From assembly GCA_020086605.1 (NCBI GenBank), contig JACBWW010000017.1, forward strand, positions 1,156,208 through 1,220,207: DNA of 64,000 nucleotides. The letters are read 5' to 3'. This stretch comes from Lanius collurio. Its lineage: Eukaryota; Chordata; Aves; Passeriformes; Laniidae. Positions 1 through 11,400 of this stretch are shown one piece after another (position 1 is the first letter of the stretch; each line of letters begins with the position of its first letter). The position numbers were made by a program, and so were the translations under genes. The notes beneath the pieces were generated by a model that saw nothing but the letters and a program-made list of their open reading frames with translations, was not told the DNA's origin and did not search any database.

Positions 1-1055
1 GTGTTTTGGAGCATCTGGCAGTGGGCATTGCCAGGGACTGGATACTGAATTAAATTGAATGCTCTTTCCAAATTGTCTGGAAGTTTATGGCTAACAAGTT
101 ATTCTGGAATAACTTGTGGGCTATTCTGTTTTCTCAGCTGAGGAACAAAATAAATTTAATCCCCCATCAACAATATTCCTGCAATTAGTATTGTCTCAAA
201 TATGTTCCAGAAATAGGTTATGCTTTCTGGATTCTTCACACTGCATAAAACTACTTCTCAAGATATTTGAGTCAATAGCATCTGCCTTTGCTTTTTTTCT
301 TCCAAGTTATGTCATCTATGAGATCAGCACGTGGTTGCTTCCACAGGGATAGTGGTGATCCAGTCTGTTCTGCAGTGTTTCTGAAATATGTACCTACTAA
401 CCACCTTACTAAACATATCTCAGTGTTCAGCTGCTGACCTTTACCAGCAAAAGAGCCTATCCAGGTTTCTTCTCTAAAGGGTAGCTCTGACACAACTTGG
501 ATATTATCTTTGATACCTTCTTGATTTCCAATTTTGTGGACAAATCCAAGATTCAAATGTTTCAAGGGAAAGATATACTGATTTTTCCAGAAAGCTTTTA
601 CAGTTCACCTCTCCAAAAAGAAGAGGAGGAGGGTGTGTATGTACATTGATGTGTGTGTGTCTATGTGTGTACAGCAGAATTTAACATTTTATTAAAGATT
701 ATCTTAAAAAGGAAATTATTGTGATAATCCCTTTGGTACAAAAGAGTCTTAGTATACCAAATTATCTTAAGTTCCAGGTTGTGATCACTGACAGACTAAT
801 GCATTGTCATTTGTATTCATTTCCTTTCAAACTGAGAGCAAATTTAGTATGTTTCCTTTGATGTAGTCGTTTCAGACTACATTTTAGAGATGTGCTTTTG
901 AAAATAAATAATTCCCTCCATCTTTAGGCACTTAAACACTATTAATATCTGACCTTTTATGCCTGTATAGTCAAAGATAATGGTCCAGGGATTAGTGAGA
1001 TGAAAAGATTGCATCTAGCATATTTTAGTTCTCATTAACTAGCATCTTAGCATTC

Positions 1056-1071
1056 GAGAGAGAGAGAGAGA
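1056..1071. repeat. GA microsatellite (about 8 units)
   Basis: A short perfect GA run followed by an A tract, inside the DIP2C intron. Likely length-polymorphic; no function is implied. Confidence 0.85.
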
Positions 1072-3533
1072 AAAATAGATATGAAAAGTAGCCTGCTTCT
1101 TACAACAGCACAGATGGTTCTCTAGGATTTTAGCTAATTTCCATTTAAACACTTGGAATAAATATTTTCATTTTATTCAACCTGCTACTCAATTTCACTT
1201 GAGGAAAAACTTCTAGAAGTTGTTAATTTTCCTTAGTTAACCCTGAAAATGTACTAACAAATCTGTCCAAGCTAAGGAGATTCATCTTGCTTCTTTTCTA
1301 TCTCCTCTAACTGAGAATGCAAAGTGAGTTGTCCCAAATCCATCAATAGTCCATGGAATCACAGAAATACTTTAAGAGATATCTCAGGCACCCATCTGGG
1401 GATGGGATCCATCACCATCAGGTGATCCTTCCTGCCTCATACTCCACATTTCTTCTTTGATGGCTGAAGTTACATGAAATGAACTCTTTCCTCACTGTCT
1501 GGCAAAGAAATCTTTGTTACTCAGTTTAGGACTTAAAGTCAGTATTTCTTTTTACTCAGTGGTAAATCACACTCTCTGAGGATGGTCCATGTTCAGAGCA
1601 ATGAGGGTAGGTCAGCAGAGCACAGGAGTGCTGTGTCACAGGTGTGATTCACACTTAGCAAGGTACTGCAGCTCTGGGGGAGCTCCCCCCATTCTGTTTG
1701 CCCACCTTGCCTGTGAGTCATGCCATGAAGTTCTTTTCACAGCTCCAGCCGCTGAGATTGCCAAGTGCACACCAAAAATTCCTTTTCTGAGCATCTCTGG
1801 AGCAGAAGGAGACTCAGAGTAAACACTAAGACTGCATCTTTAGATAGTGAAACAAACCCCAGAAACTCAGTTATTTTGAAATTCTTAGGATTTCTGATAT
1901 CCTCCTTCCTGGTTTTTAACTCTGGGCAGGGAAGAAGGGGAGAGTATGCAGCTTGGCCTTTGATCTGAGTGGAAATTAGGTGTGAACTGAGTCCTGGCAC
2001 ATGGTCAGCCCTACAGCTCACTTTTTGGGGTGGGCCTTCAAGCAGTTTTGACCTGCAGTGTTTTCCCAGAAAACAAAAGCCTGCCAGATTGCTGAGATTT
2101 TCTCAGACCCCAGGGATGGTTCACTGGTGGCAGCCTGTGCATGGGCAGGAGATTTCTTTAGTCCAAGAAATGTGACTTATGATATACCTACTTTCAGACA
2201 GAAAATTCTGTAGGTTCCATTTTGTTTCCTTGAACACTAACAGGCATGTCCTGAGTAAATATCAGATACTCCAGAAGTTGTTTCTTCCCTGTTGCCAGCA
2301 TAACAGATGCTCTCAATCCCTGTCTCTCAAAATAAATGTGCACAGACAAATTGAGTCAGTCATGCTGGTCTTGGCTTAGACTCTGCTTCTTTTGAAATAC
2401 TTTTCAGAGTATTCCAGCTGCAACTGGCCACAGAGGGATGTTGCTGATAAGTCAGCTGCTGTTTCTCAAGCCATTCTGAAGTTAAAAGCCATATGAGACT
2501 CTGGTACTCTCAAAGTCCTTTCTGGACCTGCACACAGGCAATGAATTATATAACTGCTGGATTTCAGTAATTCTCCTGCTTTCTTGCAGTTACACTGCAG
2601 TGTTCAGCATAGATTATTAGGAATACTATTTTGGGGCACCAATGTAATAAGCAGATCCATCCTATTTTTTTTAAATGTTTCATCTTCCTTTGCAACCAAA
2701 ATAAACCTTTCTTAAGGTGCTGCTGTGGCAGCTTCCTGCAGTCTTTAGCTCTGCTGGCATTCAGAAGTCTGGTGAGAGGAATGTGGGATGCCAGGGCTTT
2801 CAGAGCTGTTTGTTTTCACAAGTTGTAGGGCAAATCCCACAGCAGCCATCTGGTGTTAGAAACTCCACGTGATTGTAGTGGTTTAGGACTAGTCACTACC
2901 GTGGATTTTTCGTCTCTTTGCTGAGTTATCAGTCATGGAGGAAAACTGATGGGTTTTTATCAGCTTTTAACTTCACTGTTCTTTATATGTATTACACTGT
3001 TTACCATAACAAACATGAATGAAGACTTATTAGGCTCTGAAATGTCTCCATTTATTTATGATCTTCCAGTAGTTAGAGTATGCACCAAGCCTTGATTTTA
3101 TTTCACTTTAGGATCAGGTTAATATGTATGCAAGAAAGTGTAAGTATCTTTCTCTGTTGTATACTAATTTTAATTTTTTTCTAAAAGAGAGCTGACTTTT
3201 GATTTCCAGAGTCCATCACTTACAAACTTCTATTACTAGTGAAATGGCAGATCTGGAACTCTCAATGGATTAAAGTGCATTTAAATAAAAGGGCCATAAT
3301 GTTTAATGACTTCAAAAACAAAAACAACAACAACAACAAAAATCAGTATGCTAGACACGTGTTTTCCACTAACAACATTGTCTGTAGTGTCCTAAAACCA
3401 TTTAAGTCTTTGTCCAAGGTTAGCAGTCTACAGCTGTCTCTTCTGTTGCTCTACTAAAATGTTGACACCTCATTTTTTACTTTTTTTAACCTTTAATGGT
3501 ATAATGGTTAATTTGTAAAATTCCTGTATTTGA

Positions 3534-3683
3534 CATTGTTTTTCTTTTTATTTTACTCCCTGCTTTTTGCATTCTCCTCTTTTTTTTTTCTCCCACCCTT
3601 CATTCCCATTTTTTATTATTATTTTTGTCTTGTGTTACCTTCTTTCCTTCTCTCCCTCATCCCTGCTATTCCTGCTGCTATAG
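3534..3683 (+). promoter_or_regulatory. Long polypyrimidine tract with UGC motifs upstream of the microexon acceptor
   Basis: About 150 bases, mostly T and C with few purines, end at the AG of 3682-3683. UGC trinucleotides sit 18, 9 and 6 bases before the AG end. Such tracts bind PTBP1 (repressive in non-neural cells), and UGC next to the acceptor is the known SRRM4 recognition feature. Regulation is inferred from these features only. Confidence 0.5.
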
Positions 3684-3713
3684 CCTCACAGGCTGGGGAA
3701 GCTGGCCGAGCAG
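3684..3713 (+). CDS. DIP2C: Candidate DIP2C alternative microexon (30 nt, in frame)
   Basis: This 30-nt segment is preceded by ctgctgctatag and followed by gtaggg, so both splice sites fit. The next exon starts in phase 0. In that phase the segment reads PHRLGKLAEQ with no stop, so inclusion would insert ten residues just before GTSGPDP. The acceptor has UGC trinucleotides at 3664, 3673 and 3676 and more than 130 bases of mostly pyrimidine upstream. This is the usual arrangement at SRRM4 (nSR100)-dependent neural microexons. Splice sites and frame are seen directly; use as an exon and neural regulation are inference. An inner acceptor after cacag (exon from 3691) would give 23 nt and shift the frame. 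I know of no transcript that proves it. Confidence 0.5.
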
Positions 3714-5409
3714 GTAGGGGATTTTCATGTTCCCTCAATACCCACCTATCAGCTTCCAACAGTGGGACAGACTAGAAATTGAGTCTGGAGATTTGGGGAT
3801 TTTCAGATCCTTCTATAAAATTATAAATAAGTTCATTATAGCTTTATCTGGATGCAGGTTTCATCAAATATTAGATGTCCATTGTAACTATTTCATTCAC
3901 ACTGAAAATATAAATACCATAGTGATTGTCTTTGATTTTCCAACTTGACTGTTTCCATTATTTTACAAATCAAATCAGCTTTAGTTTTATTTTTAAAGAT
4001 AACCGATTTTTCCTTGGTTTTGTTTTTTTTCTTTTCAACATTGCATATATTTCAAATAAGTTCTCCACTCAGCACTAGTCTGTTACACTGCTGAGTTTAC
4101 CAGTAGACTGAAAATTGTGTCGTTAATAGCTAGAGAGGATATTGTACCTTGTATTGTGTATAACAAGCTAAAGAGGCTAACATGCATGTGCAGCTCTATT
4201 ACTCCTGTTCTCCTCTGGTGGTGGGTGATGATCAGTACCTGTGCAGTAAGTATTAATTGGTAGTGGTAGCTCTCTTCCACCTTAGATACAAAAAATTTGC
4301 TATTTGTGGATCTCCATTGCAACTTCTAGTGCTCAAAAAATTGTGGAACTACCATCCAGCATTGCAGAAATATAAAATTTAGCCCTAGATGTGAAGGTTC
4401 CTAATGTGAAGAACTACACAATGTAACCCAGATGGGACAGAAATCTCTAGGAGTTGATATTGCCTGCTGGTTTAAACAGTAAATGTCTAAATAACTGGTA
4501 AAGGAGTTTGTACATCTGGAGTTTACCAGGTTTAGGAGGATTCCTCTGCTGAAAGAAAATTTCTGACATTCCAGTGTTCCAAAATGAAGTTGTGCTTTTC
4601 TTCTAGCTTTGTGCTTAGCAGTAGCATGAGGTCTGCAGAAGAGAGAAGAGCCCTAGACTGGAGCATTGAGAATTCACATGATGTTCAGTGGTGATGAGTT
4701 GGAAGTTTTGGATAAGGGCAGATCATAGCAGGCTGCAAAACTGCAGAAAAGCTGTGGGTGGAAAGGCCTAAAAGACTGCATCATCTCTGCATGAAAGGAA
4801 ACTAAAATTAGTCTGCCTCTTTTTAAGTAACTAAATATTGTGACATAAAGCAAGGATTTAAATTATGCAGTGGAAGACAGAAAAGGATCAGAATAATTAC
4901 TTAGCAGACCTTCAGTCCAGATTGGTTCATGTCATGCGTGCTACCTTTACTATCTTTAGCTTCAAGTATATTCTCTGTTGCATGTATGGAAGACTCTCAG
5001 TAAACCATGCTTCACATTCCTGACCATGTGCTTCTGCCATTAAACTGTGTCTCCTCAGCGATTTCCGCCTTCCTTTATATGGCAAAACGTGTTTAACATT
5101 TTTTGTTTGTATCCATGTGCTGATTACTTGGCATTTTGTAGCAAATAGAACCTCTGTTGACATGTGTTGGTTAAGTAGTGTGATTGCTTGATGTTTTTCT
5201 GAACCTCAAGGTGACAAGTACCTGATGGTAGGTATGTTTCCAGTGCTTGTTCTGATTCTGTAAAGCTGATCTTTGATGAATACCTTAACTATAACTTGTC
5301 ATTTGATTAGCATAATTAGCACTGAAATGAATGTTTGGTTATTTGGGGGGTAAAACTCCTTTCTCCTCCCAGCCCTCAGGTTCTGATTAGCTGATGTTGT
5401 TGTTTACAG
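3714..5409 (+). other. DIP2C: DIP2C intron between microexon and first constitutive exon
   Basis: 1.7 kb of AT-rich intron. I see no exon, repeat family or structured element in it. Confidence 0.75.
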
Positions 5410-5471
5410 GGAACATCTGGACCAGATCCCACCACAGTGTATGTTGATATGAGGGCACTGAGGCATGACAG
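5410..5471 (+). CDS. DIP2C: DIP2C exon (window residues 1-20 plus part of 21)
   Basis: Acceptor tttacag ends at 5409, and the donor gt is at 5472-5473. The exon is 62 nt, starts in phase 0 at GGA and ends with AG of a split Arg codon. It encodes GTSGPDPTTVYVDMRALRHD, a stretch almost invariant in DIP2 proteins. The preceding constitutive exon, expected to end in a CLQ-type sequence, is not visible in 1-5409 and must lie before the window. Confidence 0.97.
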
Positions 5472-8400
5472 GTCGGAACCACCTTTTTCTTTTTCTCTAA
5501 TACACACAATTAACAGAGTTTCTAACAAGAAAGCTGCTTACAGCACACCTCACGGATCCTGGAAACCTTTGTGATTCTCATAAGTAATTTATATTGACTC
5601 CTACCAGCAAGCAGACATAGACATTTGTAATAACTGGTTAATTAATTTTACCATTGTTAGAACTGAGGCATTTGACATCACTACTGCAATGACTAACAAG
5701 ATTCCTTGCCTTTATTGCCATTTCATGACACTTGTGTTCAGGTGGTGCAGCTTAGCCAGTCCCATGGAACTGGAGTCCTTTTGGGCCTTTTATCCTCACA
5801 GAGGTGTTTCTCCTGGGTTGGCAGCTGTTTGCCTGTCACAAGACCACGGCAGAGTTTGCTGCAGTTCTTAATGCTGCAGGACTATAAGGAGATGGATTAT
5901 TGGCTTCAGCCACTGTGAGCAACCACATTCTGTAATTGTGGGTATTTTTCAGTTCCATCTTGAGTGTTAGATGTGTATACAGGAAGTGAGAAATAAAATT
6001 TACCACTTAGCTATTGGAGGGAAGCTTGAGCTCTCAGCTGTGATTTTAAAAAATACCCATGCACATAAATTTCCAATACTCTGGTCACGAGTCTCTTTAT
6101 GGACCTGTAACAAACCAAAAAGTTTCCTATGAACTCTGGAAAAGGTGAACATTTAATTAACAGTCCTGGTCCCCTTAAAAAATCATTATCCAAATAGGGA
6201 GCTTCTTTGTTCTTTTTCTTTCATCCTTCTTAAAAGCTTAACAGAGAATTTGCCCCCCAACTTTGGCTCTATCAAAGCAACCAGTTCAGCTTGCAGAGTA
6301 CAAACCTCAGGGCACAGCAGGCCCAAATTACCTACTGGGTAGTGAGGTCAGATAGACATGTAGATATTTTCTTGTTGCACAGGGAATTTGGCAGGTAGAA
6401 GAGAGGAGCTGCAATATATTTGACTCACTGTTTCTTTATTCCTTTTGCACACAATGGTTCCAATAATAACACTTTTGTTTGATCTGTCCTTTGGGACACT
6501 GCTGTCTGCATAACCCAGCCACAGAAATTTGGTGTTCCTGGCCCAGCAGTGGGGACACAGTCCATGGTCATAGTAAAACCAGAAAAGAAAAAAGGCCTTT
6601 TCTATAGAAGGAGAATGTAACATTCACAGTTAGTAAAAATTATGAATAACAAAAAATATATGTTTAGAGAGAGGAATTAAGACTTACTGTTGATAAAAGT
6701 TGCATAAACCATGGGTATACTGTTTCACTGCCTTAGCATGTCATTGAGAAGTAGGCACCATTATTGAGACCAGGCTTTGCAGTGTGTTAATTTATATTTA
6801 GTGACTAGCTCTACAGAAAATGAAGGATGATCTTTAGAGCTGGTTCTCATATTGTGGTAATGTAGATTTTAATTTGATGGTTTAAAGCTGTGCCTCATTT
6901 ACCCAGTCCTGCAGAATTTAGAATTAGATCAGTGGGTCATAAATTAAGGGAGAAAACAACTCTATTTGATATAGTCTCTTCACACTTGCTGTGTCTAACC
7001 ATTTTAGTGGAACTGAATGTCCCTATTACTTAGCAGTAACTGAAAGATTCCTGTAAATAGCTGTGAGACCACAGAGTAGCAACCCACAGAGTATTTGCAG
7101 GCCAGCCAGTCCCCCAACAATATGAACATTTTACACTGCACACTTAATGTGAGAAAATGTTTTTCATAATTTATATTTTAGAAGATATTTTTCAGGGTCT
7201 GCAAAAGACTGAACTTTTTTTTTTTTCATAACACTCTCTAGTTGCTTCAAAAAACAGCTGTAGTTCATCTCTTTGAGATTATTAAAATCCTATTCACATC
7301 CATAAAAATTAATAATCAGTTTCAATACAACTATTTCAAGCTCATCCTGTAATTATGTGTTTGTGCACTTCGCAGCTTATGAAAATGTCATTTTTTTATA
7401 GGAGTTTAGGTCAAAATACCTGTGCCAGGTACAATCTTTGTGGAGATCTAGGGGTGGCTGTTCGACCACACTAGATATTTCTTTCCTCCCAGGTCTTCCT
7501 GGATTTGGATGGTTTGCTGCTTAGGTCAGGGTGGAGGTTTTCAAACACCTTTTTGTGTGTTCCTGTACAATTTTGAGTTGCCAGCCCACTGGTTTAGCTG
7601 CTGGAAGTCTGGCCATAGTATTGGGCTCACCTGGTGGTTTAGGAAACTTGTACTGAGGGGTGCAACCCCTTGGTCAGTGACTGGCATCAGTTCTGGCTCT
7701 GGACAAAGACTTGTCTGCCTGGCTGTGAGCACCTAGCACAGTTCTAGATGCTCCAGTAGAATCTCCCATGGAGTCATGTTGTATTTGTTAGCCCTGAGGA
7801 GTTGTCCCAGGCACCCTGTGCTGTCTCAAATGGCATTAGACACTCATTTTTGGAAACTGAGTAGCACCCAAAAAGCATTAATATACAGCTCTGGCTTGCT
7901 GTTAGTGACAGGATATCAATATTGTTGTACTCAGCCTTTTAATGGTTTTCTAAACCATTTCTTAAAATCAGAGTGTCCTCAGGATGGCCAAAAAAGAGTG
8001 AGCAAACAGAGGCAAGTCCCGTACAGGCTTTTAATAAAAGACAGAAGACTTGTGAGTTACCCACCGAGTGGGTGATGTGCAGAGCAGTGTGGTTTACAAA
8101 GAGGGGTCCAAGAGGCAGAGTAGGTGGATTAATGCTTCCCAGCACAGCACAGAGGCTCCTGGCTGTGCCTCCCTGAGCAGCTCAGGCCATGGCCATGTGC
8201 TCATGGGCATCCTCAGGGAGGGCCAAGCAGCAGAGCTCCAGGTGGGAGCACCTGGTCAGGTCATTGCTGCGTTTCTCTGCTTCTCAGAAAGCAATTTTAT
8301 TCCCCCTACCCTCCAAAAAAAGCAAAATAAATCAAATAAATATATACATATTCTTGTCCTGCTGTCTAAAGTGCTGGTTGTCAGATTGTTCCATCATATT

Positions 8401-11400
8401 TTTGACCAGTCATGCTCTCCTCAGAAAGTTTTTCAGGTGGGTAAGCTCAAGATGCCTTAAATACTCTAAAAGCTGAGAAGTACTTGGAAGATAAAAAAGG
8501 GAGTGAGAGAGAGAGCCTTTTCTCATCATGCCAAAACACCATATACTTGAAAGATGGTGGCATTTACAGCATTTGCAGCCTTTTGTACCACTAAAGATGT
8601 AAATTTAAAGCCCAAGCATCCCTTGTATCTGGAACAATATGTACACATGTTTATAAAATGTCCAGCAAAAAATACATCTCTGAAATTAGAATAAAAATTT
8701 CACAACTTCTTCATCCTTAACAGCAGCTTAGTTCTTGGTAGAAAAACTACTGGCAAAACAAGCCAATTCATCAAACTGAGAATAAACCAAAATAAATCTC
8801 TCCCATCAAAAGGGCAAAAATATTTTCAGGTGTTCTGCAGCAGGTCAGGCTGGATTCTCAGATGTTTCAGTATATTTGTAAACATCCAAAACCATATATT
8901 TTTTTAGACTCATTCAAAACTGTTTTCAAAATATTACTGTTTTAACCTGGTAATGCATATTTTGAAATTACCTTGAATTTGAAACCAAGAGGTATGAATT
9001 AGAAATTAAATGGCATTAAACATATTGAAATATTTTGACTGCTTTGAATTTATTTTCATTTTAACATAGGAATTTCTTTGCCTGGGTATCTGCACCTTTC
9101 ATATTCTATATGTTTTATAGAGAATTTCCTCAGAAATTTTAAATAGTGAGCTGAAGGATCCATCTGGTAACAGGTGAGGGAGACCATTGATCTTCTCCTA
9201 AAGTGGAAACTTCATGCAAATCCTGTAAAGATAAACATCTCCTTGCATCCTAATACTCTCTTCTATATCAAAACCTTACCCAGTTAAAAAAAAAAAAAAA
9301 AAAAGAAAACCACTCTTCTGCCCTAAGCAGAGCAAGGAAGGATCCACTTTGATATTGAAGTTTATTTTAAAAAGTATAAGAAAAGTAAAAGAAAACATAT
9401 TCATATCAATCTGTCTGCCCTCAAAAGCAGATAAAAATGTCACCTTCTTGTTCAGTAGCAGATAGTGACAACTTACAAGCTTTGATGTAGTGGAGGCTTA
9501 GGCTCCCAGGGGGAGAGAGCCACTCACCAAGTCACAAATGTATTGATGAAGATTGGGATGCCATTTTGCATGCATTTGTTATAGACAGTTTCCTCTTATT
9601 TTGACTACAAATTGTATTTAAACTGTTTATTGAAGTACACCCATATTTTGTATCAAACTGGGCAAAAATGAAGGCTTTCAGCCAGTGTTGGTAAACACTG
9701 TTTTTTATTTTATTTTATGCCATCTCTAATTTCATACATGCAGACATCCTCTCCCATCATGTCCTTCTTATCCTGTCTTCAAACCTCAGTAAACTCTTTG
9801 GTGAAATAATAGGTGCATTAAATGATCTTTTAAATTATTCACTTTCATCTAGTTAAGTCCGTAGGGTAATAAAGATGGAAAAATTAATTTATAAACTCTT
9901 TTGTGATTTACTAGAGTTCCTTTTGAGCTACATGTAATGGTGAACTGCTGGGATAGACAGACGTGGTGAGGCAGCTGGCCCCAAAGAGGTACTCAAATCC
10001 AGGTGTGGGGTATTGCCAAACACACCAGAAGCACAAAGATGTATTTGGGTTCCAGTTTTTTAATTTTTTAGTCTGGCTGTTGTTCAATTTGTGGCTTGTG
10101 ATATCTGTAGTCTTTCACTGAAATATTCCCACTCCATCATTAGAACAATTATTTTAACCTGATTACCCTCTTTATTGAACAAGCAGTCTGTGGAGCTGTC
10201 TCTTTTCCCATGTGGCCACTGACATCTTCTTGGAGTGGTGCAAATTAATGTAGCTCTTAAAAAAAAAAGACCTTGTATATACTTAGTCTGTCTTTAGCAG
10301 ACTCAATTTCTTATGAGGTCATTTGTGTGTTGTATTATCAGTAATAAGCAAGTTGAATTTTTTTATTTGGATTCTGGGAATATTCAGAGATCTCTGAACT
10401 TCCTTCAGACTTGCTCAGACTTTGTCTCCCTGAAAAAAGTGTTTTCAGAGGATGGAAATTCTGAATCTCATTCCTCAAGAAAATAAGGGAACACTTGTAG
10501 AATTTCAAAGAAATGAGAAAACAGTTACTTGGGATTTATTTTTATAGATTGCTTATACGCTGAGCCCAGGCTCAAATCCAGGCTCTGTCAAAAGGAATCA
10601 GTAAAGGCTTTGGCTTCATTTTAATATATTCCAGCATTTCAGACTTCATGCAGGAGCAGAAAAATAGCCTTTTATTATGGCTGTCAATTGTTTGTCCTTC
10701 TCCTCTGCATTTTACTGAAACTTTCATGTTGTGTATGCATTGTTTTGGGTAATACCAAACAACAAAGCCACTGGAGCTTTTTGTCCTTATTATCAAACAC
10801 TTCTCCTCCATCTACCTTGAGAAATACTCTTATTAAAGGGTTATTAAATAACTCCTTAGCTGAGTTGTTAGCTGAGCTGTAGCCACAGCAGTGCTCTGTA
10901 GCACAGTCACAGCACAGAGGGGAACCATTTTATATTCACACTGGAGGGAAAAGAGACAGCAGGGAGGAGTGTCATAAGGACTCATGCTAATAGCAAATGA
11001 CAGTGAAATAGGTACCTTTTGTGAAACTTTAATTGATTAATCATATTTGAAAGCCATTTGCCAATGGTAGCAGAAGAGAAACTTTGAGGAGTGCTCCCTT
11101 GATGCTGGGGGGGGAGCAGGGCTTTTCCAGCTCCTGGAATGGGTTACAGTGTACAGAGCCCAGTCACAGGTTAGAGAAAATCACAGTCCTCAGCTGGTCA
11201 CTCTGTGGGGTCCAAAGAGGTGGTTGGAATTCATCACTCCGCTCTGTGCCTCCCAGCCAGCATTTCCCTTGCAGGGAGATTGGGAGGCAGATAGCATGAG
11301 TTGGTCTGAGGTGTGAAGTTCCACATACCTGGCAAACTGTTCAAAACATAGACCTCTCATGTCATTGTCCTCAGAGTGCTTTAGACACAGTGAGCTCATT

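Larger units (their letters stand above)
1..3683 (+). other. DIP2C: DIP2C intron, left part (enters from outside the window)
   Basis: AT-rich intron sequence without a recognisable exon apart from the microexon at its right end. A short GT-rich run lies at 643-672, a GA dinucleotide repeat at 1056-1071, and an AAC-type repeat at 3321-3340. I searched for the expected upstream exon (…CRVN.AICLQ) and did not find it. Confidence 0.8.

Noticed and set aside
1355..1440. Possible reverse-oriented CR1 end (aatcacagaaatac…)
   Set aside because: Only the first dozen bases resemble the CR1 terminal repeat; the following blocks do not match.
3691..3713. Alternative 23-nt form of the microexon using the inner cacag acceptor
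   Set aside because: It would shift the reading frame into the next exon, and the UGC motifs sit next to the outer acceptor, so the 30-nt form is preferred.
1..5409. DIP2C exon ending in a CLQ-type sequence before GTSGPDP
   Set aside because: Not found in this stretch; it must lie to the left of the window.
9286..9304. A19 run as the tail of a processed pseudogene
   Set aside because: No gene-like sequence or remnant of an open frame lies to its left, and no target duplication is visible.
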